This document shows, one piece after another, positions 42,399 through 51,978 of a stretch of DNA of 64,000 bases. The DNA lies in NCBI RefSeq assembly GCF_019112525.1, contig NZ_CP077800.1:2170001-2234000 (forward strand), written 5' to 3'. This stretch comes from Modestobacter sp. L9-4. GTDB taxonomy: Bacteria > Actinomycetota > Actinomycetes > Mycobacteriales > Geodermatophilaceae. Within the stretch, counting starts at the first letter, position 1. Each line of letters starts with the position of its first letter. The notes under the pieces were generated by a model. It was not told the origin of the DNA and did not search any database. It saw only the letters and a program-made list of their open reading frames with translations. Both the position numbers and the translations under genes were made by a program.

Positions 42399-44722
42399 GC
42401 AGCGGACCCCGGGCCGGTTCCCCGGAGCACCAGCGCGCCGACGACGGCTCCCGCCGACCGGCCGACGAGCAACGCGGCTCCACGCCCGTCGACCGTCCCC
42501 GCACCGACGGCGCCGGGCGCCCGCCCGCACGCCCGGACCGCCCCGCCCCGGCCGTGCCGCTGCCCCCGCCGCCGTACAAGGGCGCCCGCGGCGCCGCTCC
42601 CGCGGCGCCCACCCCCGCCGGCCCGGTGGTGCCCGTGCCCCCGCCGGCCCGCGACGTCCCCGCACCCGCCGTCCCGGCACCCGCTGTCCCCGCCCGCGAC
42701 GTCCCCGCCCGCGACGTCCCGGCCCGGGACGGCGGGTCCGTCGGGGACCCGGTCCGCGACCAGGGCCGGCCGGGTGCACCCGCGCCGTCGCGGGACCGGG
42801 GTGCACCGCGCCCGCTGCCGCTGCCGCCGAACTACCCCTCCGTCCGGCCGCCGGAGGCCGGTGTGCGCACCGGCACCGAGCTGCCCCGCGTCCCCCCTCC
42901 GGCCCGCCGGCCCGCGGACGCGCCGGCCGCCGACGGCCTGCCCCCGGTCGTGCCCCGGCGGCGGACCGACCTGCCCCCCGTGCCGCCGCCGACGCGCGTC
43001 CGGCGGTTCGTCCCCGGTCCCGACGACACCCAGCTCATCCCCGCCTTCCCGCCGGTCCGGCAGGTCGACGAGGACGACGAGGAGGTCGTCGAGCGCGAGG
43101 GGCCGCCCGGCGGCAGCAAGGGGATCCTCCGGGCCGCCGGCACCATGGCGGTCGCGACCCTGGTCAGCCGGCTCACCGGGCTGCTCCGCACGGTGGTCAT
43201 CGCCGCCGCGCTGGGCGTGGGCCTGGTCAACGACGCCTACAACACCGCGAACACCCTGCCCAACCTGGTCTACGAGCTGCTGCTGGGCGGCGTGCTGTCC
43301 TCCGTCGTCGTCCCGCTGCTGGTGCAGGCCCAGGTGCGCGACCGGGACGGCGGCGTCGGCTACACCCAGCGGCTGATGACCGTCGCGACCGTCGGCCTGC
43401 TGGTCATCACCGGCATCGGCGTGCTGGGCGCACCCCTGCTCACGAAGCTCGCCGACATCAGCGGCGACGCCGACCAGGTGTCCCTGGCGAACTGGCTGGC
43501 CCGGCTGCTGCTGCTGGAGATCGTCTTCTACGGGCTGGGTGCGCTGGCCGCGGCGGTGCTGAACTCCCGCGGGGTCTTCGGCGCCCCGGCGTGGGCGCCC
43601 GTGCTCAACAACGTGGTGGTCATCGCCACCGGTGCGCTGTTCATCGCCGCCAGCGGCCCCGGCGACCTGACGCCGGTCACGATCAGCGACTACCAGGTGT
43701 GGCTGCTCGGCATCGGCACGACCGCCGGCATCGCCGTCCAGTCGCTGGTCCTGCTGCCTCTGCTGCGCAAGGCCGGCGTCCCGCTGCGCCCGCGCTGGGG
43801 TCTCCGCGGCACCGGGCTCGGGGAGGCCGGCTCGCTGGGCATGTGGGTGGTGGCCTACGCGGCGATCAGCCAGGTCGGCGTGATCATCGCGATGCGGGTG
43901 GCCAACTCCGCCGGCCGGCAGGGCGAGCTCGGGTCCAGCGCCTTCGCCATCGCCAGCCTGCTGTTCCAGATGCCCTACGGGATCATCGGCGTCGCGCTGC
44001 TGACGGCGCTGCTGCCGCGGATGAGCCGCGCCGCCGCCCGCCAGGACCTCGACGGCGTCGTCGCCGACCTCACCCTGGGCACCCGCCTGTCGGCCACCGG
44101 GCTGCTGCCGGTGACCGCGCTCCTGGTCGTGCTCGGGCCCGCGGTCGCGACCGCTGCCTTCGGCTGGGGCCGCACCAGCGCCGACGAGGCGCACTCGATC
44201 GGTGTCGCCCTCGCCTGGGGCGCCTTCGGGCTGCTCCCGATGGCGATCACGCTGCTGCAGCTGCGCGTCTTCTACGCCATGAAGGACGCCCGGACGCCGA
44301 CGTTCATCCAGCTGGCCATGGTCGCCGTCCGCGTGCCGCTGCTGCTGCTGGTGCCCGCGCTGGTCAGCCCCGCGCACGTGGTCGCCGGGCTGATGATCGC
44401 CACCAGCACCACCTACCTGATGGGCTGGCTGGCCGGCAGCATCGCCCTGCACCGCAAGCTCGGCGTCCGCGCCGGTCCCGACGCCGGCCGCACGGTCGCC
44501 CGGATGACCCTGGTCTCGGTGGCCGCCGGCGTCCTGGGCTGGGCCGCGGTGTCCCTGGCCGGCCGGTCGCTCGGGGAATCCGTCCCGGGCTCGCTCGGGA
44601 CCGTCGTCCTCGGTACCGTGGTCATCGGCAGCGCGGTGGTCGCGGGTGCCGTGGTGGTCGGCGTCCCCGAGGTGCGGGACGGCATGGCCGGTGTCCGGGC
44701 CCGGCTCGGGCGCTCACGGTGA
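42395..44722 (+). CDS. murJ: lipid II flippase MurJ with long N-terminal extension
   Basis: 775 residues. The first 235 or so are Pro/Arg/Ala-rich, cytosolic and full of VPARD, VPAPA and PPPAR repeats, ending DDDEEVVEREGPP; then the MOP-type flippase core begins at GILRAAGTMAVATLVSRLTGLLR with about 13-14 helices. Conserved NDAYNTANTLPNLVYELLLGGVLSS is the MurJ helix 2 signature (shown in two parts: NDAYNTANTLPN and LVYELLLGGV). Moves lipid II across the membrane. Overlaps DUF6049 and the pseudokinase genes by 4 bp each. Confidence 0.92.
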   Translation: MSSGPRAGSPEHQRADDGSRRPADEQRGSTPVDRPRTDGAGRPPARPDRPAPAVPLPPPPYKGARGAAPAAPTPAGPVVPVPPPARDVPAPAVPAPAVPARDVPARDVPARDGGSVGDPVRDQGRPGAPAPSRDRGAPRPLPLPPNYPSVRPPEAGVRTGTELPRVPPPARRPADAPAADGLPPVVPRRRTDLPPVPPPTRVRRFVPGPDDTQLIPAFPPVRQVDEDDEEVVEREGPPGGSKGILRAAGTMAVATLVSRLTGLLRTVVIAAALGVGLVNDAYNTANTLPNLVYELLLGGVLSSVVVPLLVQAQVRDRDGGVGYTQRLMTVATVGLLVITGIGVLGAPLLTKLADISGDADQVSLANWLARLLLLEIVFYGLGALAAAVLNSRGVFGAPAWAPVLNNVVVIATGALFIAASGPGDLTPVTISDYQVWLLGIGTTAGIAVQSLVLLPLLRKAGVPLRPRWGLRGTGLGEAGSLGMWVVAYAAISQVGVIIAMRVANSAGRQGELGSSAFAIASLLFQMPYGIIGVALLTALLPRMSRAAARQDLDGVVADLTLGTRLSATGLLPVTALLVVLGPAVATAAFGWGRTSADEAHSIGVALAWGAFGLLPMAITLLQLRVFYAMKDARTPTFIQLAMVAVRVPLLLLVPALVSPAHVVAGLMIATSTTYLMGWLAGSIALHRKLGVRAGPDAGRTVARMTLVSVAAGVLGWAAVSLAGRSLGESVPGSLGTVVLGTVVIGSAVVAGAVVVGVPEVRDGMAGVRARLGRSR

Positions 44723-46389
44723 CGCGGCCACCCGTACCGGGTCCGGGGGCGCCGTCCCCGGCAGGAGCGAGCAGGGGGTCGGCAGCGTCCGTGACGTCGA
44801 CGACAACCGGTCTGCCCGACCGGTACCGCCCGCTCGACCAGGTCGCCCCCGACGAGGTCACGCCCACCGGCGTGATCCGTTCCTGGCGGGCCCGTGACCG
44901 CGTGCTCAACCGGGACGTCGCGCTGCGCGTGCACACCCCGGGCGGCCCCGCCGCCCGCGAGTGGATCACCCGCGCGCTGACCGCCGGCGGGCTCGCCACC
45001 CCGGCACTGGCCATGGTCTACGACGCGGCCGAGGGCACCGGCGGCACCGAGCCCGGTGGCGCGGCCTACGTCGTCAACGAGTGGATCGAGGGCACCCGGC
45101 TGTCCGACCGGCTGGCCGAGAGCGGCCCGCTGGGCGAGCGCGAGGCCAGCGCCGTGGTGCGCCGGCTGGCCGAGGGCGTCGCCGAGGCGCACCGGGTCGG
45201 CCTGGCCGTCGGCGGGCTCACCGCCGAGCACGTCGTCCTGCGCCCCGGCGGCCTGGTCGGGCTGCTGTCGGTCCCGGCCGCCAGCAGCACCGAGAAGGCC
45301 GACATCACCGCCCTGGGGGCGCTGCTCGAGCTGTGCCTGACCGCCGGCGGCCCCACCCCGATCGCGTCGGCGGACCTCGCCGCCCTGGTGCGCCGCGCCC
45401 GCTCCGGCGACCCCGCCACGGGGCTGTCCAGCGCCGGCGCCATGGTCGCGCTGCTGGCCGAGCGCCCGCGCACCGGACCGCAGGAGGCCGCCCGTCCCGA
45501 CGGCCTCACCGACAGCGGCTGGATGCGCCGGCTGCGCGACCGCCGCGACCTCGCCGACGCCGCGGAGGACCCGGCCGGGCCGGTCCGGCTCGACCCGCAC
45601 ACCCTCCCGCCGGTGCCGGCACGCTCGATGGCCCGCCCGCTGGCCGCCCGGCCGACCCCCGAGGTCGACGACGAGGACGACCTGGACTGGGAGACCACCT
45701 TCCCCGAGGAGGAGACCGACGACGAGCCGGCCCCCACCGCACGCCGACGGCTGGCCGTCGTCGGGCTCCCGCTGCTCGCCCTCGCCGTGATCGTCGCGAT
45801 CGGCTGGTGGGTGGGCACCAACGTGCTCACCGTCGCCTCCAACAACGTCGACTCCGGCGGCGGTGGCTCCCGGCCGGGTGGCGCGGGCGCCGCGACGTCC
45901 GCCGGGGCGGGCACGTCGGCGTCCGCGCCGGCCGCCCCGGGCACCCCCGTGCCGATCACGGCCGCCACCGTCTTCGACCCCCTGGGTGACGGCGAGCCGG
46001 AGAACGACGACGACGTGCCGCTGACCACCGACGGCGACCCCGCCACCGCCTGGGCCACGCTGAACTACCGGGGCTCGGCCGACTTCGGCAACCTCAAGGC
46101 CGGCGTCGGCATCGTCTACGACCTGGGCAGCGAGAAGTCGGTGAGCGGCGTGACGCTGCAGACCACCCGGCCCGGCTCGACCGTCGAGGTCCGCACCGGC
46201 GGCACCCCGACGGGCGAGCTGGCGGACTTCACCGTCGCCGCGACCGGCCAGCTGGGCGGCTCCGACGACCTGGCCTTCTCCGAGCCGGTGAGCACCCGCT
46301 ACGTGCTGGTCTGGGTCACCGGGCTCGTCGCCCAGGGCAGCACCTTCAGCGCCGACCTGTCCGAGGTCACGGTCGACGCCGCCTCCTGA
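44719..46389 (+). CDS. membrane pseudokinase with extracytoplasmic C-terminal domain
   Basis: 556 residues. Residues about 35-250 resemble the Ser/Thr kinase fold but lack its key residues: the ATP-binding Lys strand reads VALRVHTPG (Arg where Lys is expected), and the catalytic HRD region reads [15 protein letters not shown] with no aspartate. A TM helix (345-366) is followed by a Gly/Ser/Ala linker and a beta-rich domain about 400-556 ([33 protein letters not shown]), close to discoidin/F5-8-type. In mycobacteria this domain is fused to the MurJ homologue; here it is a separate gene. It probably recruits regulators (FhaA-like) to MurJ (inference). Confidence 0.85.
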   Translation: MTRPPVPGPGAPSPAGASRGSAASVTSTTTGLPDRYRPLDQVAPDEVTPTGVIRSWRARDRVLNRDVALRVHTPGGPAAREWITRALTAGGLATPALAMVYDAAEGTGGTEPGGAAYVVNEWIEGTRLSDRLAESGPLGEREASAVVRRLAEGVAEAHRVGLAVGGLTAEHVVLRPGGLVGLLSVPAASSTEKADITALGALLELCLTAGGPTPIASADLAALVRRARSGDPATGLSSAGAMVALLAERPRTGPQEAARPDGLTDSGWMRRLRDRRDLADAAEDPAGPVRLDPHTLPPVPARSMARPLAARPTPEVDDEDDLDWETTFPEEETDDEPAPTARRRLAVVGLPLLALAVIVAIGWWVGTNVLTVASNNVDSGGGGSRPGGAGAATSAGAGTSASAPAAPGTPVPITAATVFDPLGDGEPENDDDVPLTTDGDPATAWATLNYRGSADFGNLKAGVGIVYDLGSEKSVSGVTLQTTRPGSTVEVRTGGTPTGELADFTVAATGQLGGSDDLAFSEPVSTRYVLVWVTGLVAQGSTFSADLSEVTVDAAS

Positions 46390-46459
46390 CGTCCACCCCG
46401 TCGGGGGAGAGGGGCCCGCCGCGGGCCTCCGGGGGAATGCCGCACCTACCCTGTCCGTT
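46390..46459 (+). promoter_or_regulatory. trxB promoter region
   Basis: 70 bp between the pseudokinase stop and trxB. TACCCT (46447-46452) lies 7 nt before the GTG, with no ribosome site. A weak GGCCC/GGGCC hairpin lies at about 46412-46425. No sigma factor gene (sigM) is present here, though that is its place in other actinobacteria. Confidence 0.5.
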
Positions 46460-47479
46460 GTGCAGCCCGTGACGAACGACCAGAACGCCTCCGGCCACTC
46501 GGCTCCCGTCGATGCGGCGCACGCTGTCATCCCGCCGGCGGAGCACGACGGCGTCCGTGACCTGATCATCATCGGCTCCGGTCCGGCCGGGTACACCGCG
46601 GCGACCTACGCCGCCCGCGCGAACCTCCACCCCCTGGTGTTCGAGGGCTCGCAGTTCGGCGGCGCGCTGATGACCACCACCGAGGTCGAGAACTTCCCCG
46701 GCTTCCCCGAGGGCGTCCAGGGGCCGCAGCTGATGGACGACATGCGCACCCAGGCCGAGCGCTTCGGCGCCGAGCTGGTGCCCAGCGACGTCACCGAGGT
46801 CGACCTCACCGTCAGCCCGAAGATCGTCCGGGTGGGCAACGTCGAGCACCGCGCCCACGCGGTGATCATCGCGACCGGGTCCAAGTACCGGTACCTGGGC
46901 CTGGACAACGAGCAGCGCCTGCTCGGCCACGGCGTCTCCGCCTGTGCCACCTGCGACGGCTTCTTCTTCCGCGGCCAGGACATCGTCGTGGTCGGTGGTG
47001 GCGACTCCGCGATGGAGGAGGCCACCTTCCTCACCCGCTTCGCCAACTCCGTCACCGTGGTCCACCGCCGCGAGGAGCTCCGGGCGTCGAAGATCATGGT
47101 CAAGCGCGCGCAGGACAACGAGAAGATCCGCTGGGCGCTCGGCAAGCAGGTCACCGACGTCCACGGTGAGGGCGCCGTCTCCTCCGTCGAGCTCACCGAC
47201 GTGGCCACCGGCGCCACCGAGCAGCTCCCGGTGACCGGCCTGTTCGTGGCGATCGGCCACGACCCGCGCAGCGAGATGTTCGCCGGCCAAGTCAAGCTGG
47301 ACGACGAGGGGTACGTCGTGGTCGACCACCCGACCACCCGCACCAGCATCGACGGCGTCTTCGCCGCCGGCGACGTCGTCGACCACATCTACCGGCAGGC
47401 CATCACCTCGGCCGCCACGGGTGCGGCCGCCGCCATCGACGCCGAGCGCTGGCTGGCCGACACCTTCGACGAGCGCTGA
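46460..47479 (+). CDS. trxB: thioredoxin reductase
   Basis: 339 residues, about 20 longer than E. coli at the N-terminus. FAD site [19 protein letters not shown], redox pair ACATCDG, NADPH site [26 protein letters not shown], and the final FAD loop [20 protein letters not shown]. Reduces TrxA. The GTG start lies 7 nt after a TACCCT -10 box, so the transcript is probably leaderless. 104 bp before trxA, with a hairpin in between. Confidence 0.95.
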   Translation: MQPVTNDQNASGHSAPVDAAHAVIPPAEHDGVRDLIIIGSGPAGYTAATYAARANLHPLVFEGSQFGGALMTTTEVENFPGFPEGVQGPQLMDDMRTQAERFGAELVPSDVTEVDLTVSPKIVRVGNVEHRAHAVIIATGSKYRYLGLDNEQRLLGHGVSACATCDGFFFRGQDIVVVGGGDSAMEEATFLTRFANSVTVVHRREELRASKIMVKRAQDNEKIRWALGKQVTDVHGEGAVSSVELTDVATGATEQLPVTGLFVAIGHDPRSEMFAGQVKLDDEGYVVVDHPTTRTSIDGVFAAGDVVDHIYRQAITSAATGAAAAIDAERWLADTFDER

Positions 47480-47483
47480 CCGG

Positions 47484-47515
47484 CGGACCCCGTCGCCCAC
47501 CCGGCGACGGGGCCG
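47484..47515 (+). terminator. hairpin between trxB and trxA
   Basis: CCCCGTCGCC and GGCGACGGGG, 10-bp stem with a short loop, just after the trxB stop. It may limit readthrough into trxA. Confidence 0.6.
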
Positions 47516-47583
47516 CAGGGCATAGATCCACCCCGGTCCCTGTTCTACCGACCGACTCACCCGCGACCAGAGGGAGCACCACC

Positions 47584-47913
47584 ATGGCAGGCAAGAACAC
47601 CGTGACCGTGACCGACGCCAGCTTCGCCGCCGACGTCCTCGGCAGCGACAAGCCCGTGCTCGTCGACTTCTGGGCCGAGTGGTGCGGGCCGTGCAAGATG
47701 GTCGCCCCGGTGCTGGAGGAGATCGCGGCCGAGCACGCCGACAAGCTCACCATCGCCAAGCTGAACATCGACGAGAACCCGCAGATCGCCCGCGACTACC
47801 AGGTCATGTCGATCCCGACCATGACGGTCTTCCAGGGCGGCAAGCCGGTCAAGAGCATCATCGGCGCCAAGCCCAAGGGCGCCATCCTGTCGGACCTGTC
47901 CGACTACATCTGA
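47584..47913 (+). CDS. trxA: thioredoxin
   Basis: 109 residues. FWAEWCGPCKMVAPVLEEIA carries the WCGPC active site; the cis-Pro loop follows as [28 protein letters not shown] precedes the ATG. Reduced by TrxB and used for protein disulfide reduction. Followed by a 56-bp palindromic element and a second hairpin. Confidence 0.96.
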   Translation: MAGKNTVTVTDASFAADVLGSDKPVLVDFWAEWCGPCKMVAPVLEEIAAEHADKLTIAKLNIDENPQIARDYQVMSIPTMTVFQGGKPVKSIIGAKPKGAILSDLSDYI

Positions 47914-47917
47914 GGAA

Positions 47918-47973
47918 GGACCCTCCTGCCCCCCACCGCTCGCACGCTCGCGGCGGGGCCCTGCAGGAGGGCC
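47918..47973. repeat. 56-bp nested palindromic intergenic element (copy 2)
   Basis: Begins GGACCCTCCTGCCCCCC and ends CCCTGCAGGAGGGCC; inner stem around CTCGCACGCTCGCG. Reverse complement of copy 1 with few differences. Same length as copy 4. Placed after trxA. Confidence 0.8.
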
Positions 47974-47979
47974 GACTGC

Positions 47980-48010
47980 AGGCCCGCCCGTCCTCTGGAC
48001 GGGCGGGCCT
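47980..48010 (+). terminator. terminator after trxA
   Basis: Perfect 14-bp stem AGGCCCGCCCGTCC/GGACGGGCGGGCCT with a TCT loop. Confidence 0.85.
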
Positions 48011-48158
48011 CGTCCGTTCCGGAGGGCTCGACGGGGGGCTGATCCGACCCTGACGGGTCACCCGGTGAGCGCCTCCCGGTCACCACGGGCCACAATCGAC
48101 GTCCGTACGACCGGCCGCCCGGCCGGCCCCCCACGCACAGAGGAGCGACGACCACCGC

Positions 48159-49286
48159 ATGGACGCCCTGCGACCCGGCAGCACCGGCCCCGCCGTGGCC
48201 GAGGTGCAGGCGGTGCTCCGTTCCCTCGGACTCCTCGACGGCGACGCCGACCAGCCCGCCGGCCCCACGGCCGACTACGACGCGGGGACCGAGCTCGCGG
48301 TCCGCCACTTCCAGCAGGTCCGCGGTCTGTCCGTCGACGGCCGGGTCGGGGACGAGACCTACCGGGCACTGCACGAGGCCCGCTGGTCCCTCGGTGACCG
48401 CCTCCTCCGGTACGACCCCGAGCGCCCCGTGCGTGGCGACGACGTCCGCCGGCTGCAGGAGCTGCTGCTCGAGCTGGGCTACGACGCCGGCCGCGCCGAC
48501 GGCATCCTGGGCGCCGAGACCGAGTCCGGGCTGCGCACCTTCCAGCGCGACTACGGGCTCACCTCCGACGGCACCTGCGGGCCGGCCACGCTGCGCGCCC
48601 TCAAGCAGCTGGGCCGGCGGGTCACCGGCGGCCGCCCGCAGCTGCTCCGGCAGAGCGCGTCCATGGTCGAGTCCGGTTCGCACCTCATCGGCCGGGTCAT
48701 CGTCATCGACCCGGGCCACGGTGGCGTCGACACCGGCTACACCGCCGGGGAGACCACCGAGGCCGACCTGGTCTACGACCTGGCCTCCCGCATCGAGGGC
48801 CGGCTGGCCGCCGCCGGCGCGACGGTCTACCTGACCCGCGGCCGGGACGGCGACCCCGCCGCCGAGGACCGCACCGCGTTCGCCAACGAGACCCGCGCCG
48901 ACCTGTTCCTCTCCCTGCACATGGAGGCGCACGGCTCGGCCCACGCCCGCGGGGTCGCCAGCTACTACTACGGCACCGGATCCGGGGCCAGCTCCACGGT
49001 CGGCGAGGAGTTCGCCAACCTGGTCCGCCGCGAGGTCATCGCCCGCACCGGGCTGCTCGACTGCGGCTCGCACCCCAAGACCTGGGACATCCTGCGGATG
49101 ACCCGGATGCCCGCCGTCCGCGTCGACTGCGGGTACCTCTCGCACCCCGTCGACCGGCTGCTGCTCCTCGACGCCCGCGTCCGCAGCACCGTCGCCCAGG
49201 CCGTCGCCGCCGCGGTCCAGCGGCTATTCCTGCCCGCCGACGCCGACCCGCCCACCGGCACCTTCCTCCTCCCCGCCCGTAGCTGA
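48159..49286 (+). CDS. cwlM: CwlM-like peptidoglycan amidase-fold protein
   Basis: 375 residues without a signal peptide. Two peptidoglycan-binding type 1 repeats come first (about 5-75 with AVAEVQAVLRSLGLLDG, and 88-155 with DVRRLQELLLELGYDAGRAD and TFQRDYGLTSDG). Amidase_3 domain about 177-355: zinc ligands in IDPGHGG, TTEADLVY (Glu) and LSLHMEAH. The catalytic Glu, usually in a VExGFLSN-like strand, is Asp in VDCGYLSH. Mycobacterial CwlM is a cytosolic regulator that activates MurA when phosphorylated; the missing signal peptide and altered Glu fit such a regulatory role here (inference). RBS AGAGGAGCGACGACC. Confidence 0.87.
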   Translation: MDALRPGSTGPAVAEVQAVLRSLGLLDGDADQPAGPTADYDAGTELAVRHFQQVRGLSVDGRVGDETYRALHEARWSLGDRLLRYDPERPVRGDDVRRLQELLLELGYDAGRADGILGAETESGLRTFQRDYGLTSDGTCGPATLRALKQLGRRVTGGRPQLLRQSASMVESGSHLIGRVIVIDPGHGGVDTGYTAGETTEADLVYDLASRIEGRLAAAGATVYLTRGRDGDPAAEDRTAFANETRADLFLSLHMEAHGSAHARGVASYYYGTGSGASSTVGEEFANLVRREVIARTGLLDCGSHPKTWDILRMTRMPAVRVDCGYLSHPVDRLLLLDARVRSTVAQAVAAAVQRLFLPADADPPTGTFLLPARS

Positions 49287-49379
49287 CAGGGGTCCGCCTC
49301 CCCCCTGGAGGAGGGTCGGGCGCCACGCCGGGGGGACGGACCGGTCCGCCTGCGGGGTGGGCCGCTTACACTGCGACAG

Positions 49380-50837
49380 GTGACCCCTCCTGTGCCCGAC
49401 CCCACGGTCGGTCCCGGTCAGGCCGGGGCGCGCTCACAGGGTGCGCCCTCGCACGTCTCTCTGCGGCATCCGCGGCTGGACCCCCTGGCAGACCGGTACG
49501 CAGCACGCACCCACGGCATGAAGAGCTCGGAGATCCGGGCCCTGTTCTCGGTGGTGAGCCGCCCCGAGGTGGTCTCGCTGGCCGGTGGCATGCCCGCGGT
49601 CACCGCCCTGCCGCTGGACGTCGTCGGCTCCATGATCGGCGAGCTGGTGTCCGGCATGGGTGCGCAGACCCTGCAGTACGGCTCCGGTCAGGGCGACCCA
49701 CGGCTGCGTGAGCGCATCTGCGACGTCATGGCGCTCGAGGGCATCCTGGACGCCTCACCCAGCGAGGTCGTCGTCACCGTCGGCTCGCAGCAGGGGCTGG
49801 ACCTGGTGACCCGGGTCTTCGTCGACCCCGGCGACACCATCCTGGCCGAGGGTCCCTCCTACGTCGGCGCGCTCGGGGTCTTCCAGGCGGCGCAGGCGCA
49901 GGTCCGGCACGTGGCCATGGACGAGGACGGGCTGATCCCCGAGGCGCTGGAGCAGGCGCTGCTGGAGTGCCGGGCCCGGGGCGACCGCGTCAAGTTCCTC
50001 TACACGGTGCCCAACTACCACAACCCGGCCGGCGTCACGCTGTCCGAGCAGCGGCGTGAGGCGGTCATCGCGATCGCCGAGCAGTACGACCTGCTGATCA
50101 TCGAGGACAACCCCTACGGCCTGCTGGGGTTCGAGCACGACCCCATGCGCGCGCTTCGGGCCCGCAACGACGAGCGGGTCATCTACCTCGGCTCGTTCTC
50201 CAAGACGTTCTCACCCGGTCTGCGGGTCGGCTGGGTGCTGGCGCCGTTGGCGGTGCGGGAGAAGCTGGTCCTGGCCACCGAGGCGCAGGTTCTCTGCCCG
50301 CCCTCGCTCACCCAGTACGCCGTCGCCCGGTACCTGGACACCCAGCCCTGGCAGCAGCAGATCAAGGTCTTCACCGAGCTCTACCGGGAGCGCCGCGACG
50401 CGACGCTGGAGTCCCTCGCCGCGCTCATGCCGCGGGGCACGACCTGGACCAAGCCCGACGGCGGCTTCTACGTCTGGGTGAAGCTGCCGCACGGGCTGGA
50501 CGCCAAGCTCATGCAGCCGCGCGCGGTGGCCGCCCACGTCGCCTACGTGCCGGGCATCGGCTTCTACGCCGACGGCTCGGGCCGGGAGCACATGCGGCTG
50601 TCGTACTGCTACCCCGAGCCGGACCAGATCCGGGAGGGGGTGCGCCGGCTGGCCCGGGTCATCGAGGCCGAGCTGGACCTGCACTCGACCTTCGACTCGG
50701 TCGACACCGGCACGTTCCGCGCCGTGACCTCGACGCCGCGGCCGTCCTCGCCGCGCTCGTCGTCGGCGCGGGCCGCCTACCCGCCGCCGGTCATCGGACC
50801 GGCGAACGGCGCCGAGGGCGCAGAGCCCTCCGTCTGA
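49380..50837 (+). CDS. PLP-dependent aminotransferase (2-aminoadipate/MocR-like class I)
   Basis: 485 residues. Fold type I aminotransferase without the MocR DNA-binding domain: SLAGGMPAV, LQYGSGQGDPRLRE, SQQGLDLVTRVF, NYHNPAGVTLS, IIEDNPYGLL, and the PLP Lys in GSFSKTFSPGLRVGW, with RLSYCYPEPDQ and the substrate Arg near the end. The likely substrates are 2-oxo acids such as 2-oxoadipate or branched/aromatic analogues; not resolved. A Ser/Pro-rich tail of about 45 residues follows. Leaderless by the TACACT box (49367-49372) 7 nt before the GTG. Homologues lie here in other actinobacteria. Confidence 0.9.
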   Translation: MTPPVPDPTVGPGQAGARSQGAPSHVSLRHPRLDPLADRYAARTHGMKSSEIRALFSVVSRPEVVSLAGGMPAVTALPLDVVGSMIGELVSGMGAQTLQYGSGQGDPRLRERICDVMALEGILDASPSEVVVTVGSQQGLDLVTRVFVDPGDTILAEGPSYVGALGVFQAAQAQVRHVAMDEDGLIPEALEQALLECRARGDRVKFLYTVPNYHNPAGVTLSEQRREAVIAIAEQYDLLIIEDNPYGLLGFEHDPMRALRARNDERVIYLGSFSKTFSPGLRVGWVLAPLAVREKLVLATEAQVLCPPSLTQYAVARYLDTQPWQQQIKVFTELYRERRDATLESLAALMPRGTTWTKPDGGFYVWVKLPHGLDAKLMQPRAVAAHVAYVPGIGFYADGSGREHMRLSYCYPEPDQIREGVRRLARVIEAELDLHSTFDSVDTGTFRAVTSTPRPSSPRSSSARAAYPPPVIGPANGAEGAEPSV

Positions 50838-50842
50838 CCGTC

Positions 50843-50875
50843 CTCCCTGGTTCCGTCAGTGACGGAACCAGGGAG
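50843..50875. terminator. bidirectional terminator
   Basis: Perfect 15-bp stem CTCCCTGGTTCCGTC/GACGGAACCAGGGAG, AGT loop, between convergent aminotransferase and parB. Confidence 0.9.
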
Positions 50876-50885
50876 AGGGTCGGGA

Positions 50886-51893
50886 TCAGTCCTGCTGGGC
50901 GCGCCCGGTGATGTCCGGGGCCATCATGCCGATGATCCGCTGCAGGTCGTCGACCGAACCGAACTCGACGACGATGCGGCCCTTGGCCCGGCCGATCTGG
51001 ATCTTGACCTTGGTGTCGAACATGTCCGACAGCCGACCGGAGAGGTCCTCGACGCCGGGGGCGCTGATCTTGCGCTGCGACCGCCGGGCGGCGGTGGGGG
51101 AGTCGGCGACCGCCATGGCGACGGCCTCCTCGGTGGCGCGCACCGACATGCCCTCGGCGACGATCCGGGTGGCGAGCGCGTCCTGCGACTCGGCCTCGGG
51201 CAGACCCAGCAGCGCTCGCGCATGGCCGGCGGAGATGACCCCCGCGGCGACCCGGGTCTGCACCTTCACCGGCAGCTTCATCAGCCGGATCGTGTTGGTG
51301 ACCTGCGACCGGCTGCGACCGATCTTGCTGGCCAGCTCCTCGTGGGTGGCGCCGAACTCCTCCAGCAGCTGCTGGTAGGCAGCCGCCTCCTCCAGCGGGT
51401 TCAGCTGCACCCGGTGGATGTTCTCCAGCAGGGCGTCCCGCAGCATGGCGTCGTCGGTGGTGTCCCGGACGATGGCCGGCACGGTCTCCAGCCCCGCCGC
51501 ACGGGCCGCGCGCAGCCGGCGCTCGCCCATGATCAGCTCGTACTGCCCGTCAGCGCCCTCCCGGACGACGATCGGCTGCAGGAGACCGAACTCGCGCACC
51601 GAGTGCGTGAGCTCCTCCAGGGCCTCGTCGTCGAAGACCTGACGGGGCTGCTTGGGGTTGGGGACGACGTCCCCGACCGGGAGCTCGCGCAGCTGCGCCC
51701 CGGGGACGCCGGCGACCTCCTCGAGCACCCGGGCGGGCAGCTCGTGCACCGACGCGGCCCGACGCTCCGCCGGGCCGGTGACGGCAGCCTCCGCGGCCTC
51801 GGCGGCCCGCGCGGCGGGGGTGGCCGTCGGCGCCGGCGCGCTGGTGGGGATGAGGGCCGCCAGGCCCCGGCCGAGACCGCCGCGCTTCGTCAC
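50886..51893 (-). CDS. parB: chromosome partitioning protein ParB
   Basis: 335 residues. N-terminal [15 protein letters not shown], which contacts ParA; CTPase/ParB-N domain with [15 protein letters not shown] and [15 protein letters not shown] (CTP-binding GERRxRA) and [14 protein letters not shown]; helix-turn-helix [20 protein letters not shown] and [10 protein letters not shown]-terminal dimer domain. GTG at 51893 has GAGGAGG 4 nt upstream. CTP-dependent clamp that loads at parS. Partner ParA lies 85 bp upstream in the same direction. Confidence 0.96.
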   Translation of the reverse strand: MTKRGGLGRGLAALIPTSAPAPTATPAARAAEAAEAAVTGPAERRAASVHELPARVLEEVAGVPGAQLRELPVGDVVPNPKQPRQVFDDEALEELTHSVREFGLLQPIVVREGADGQYELIMGERRLRAARAAGLETVPAIVRDTTDDAMLRDALLENIHRVQLNPLEEAAAYQQLLEEFGATHEELASKIGRSRSQVTNTIRLMKLPVKVQTRVAAGVISAGHARALLGLPEAESQDALATRIVAEGMSVRATEEAVAMAVADSPTAARRSQRKISAPGVEDLSGRLSDMFDTKVKIQIGRAKGRIVVEFGSVDDLQRIIGMMAPDITGRAQQD

Positions 51894-51978
51894 TGGTCCT
51901 CCTCGTTCGTGCCCGCAGGCCGCTGTCGCGGCGCGGGGGTGGTGCGCGGGCACGGGGGCCCGGTGGGCGCGGTCGGGC

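Noticed and set aside
39930-42806. 958-residue open frame on the minus strand
   Set aside because: Antisense to DUF6049 and murJ, Gly/Arg/Val-rich without domains.
42262-46389. Single 1375-residue frame that would fuse extra sequence to the pseudokinase
   Set aside because: The upstream part is in another frame of murJ and is Arg/Pro-rich shadow; GTG at 44719 with GTGA overlap is the natural start.
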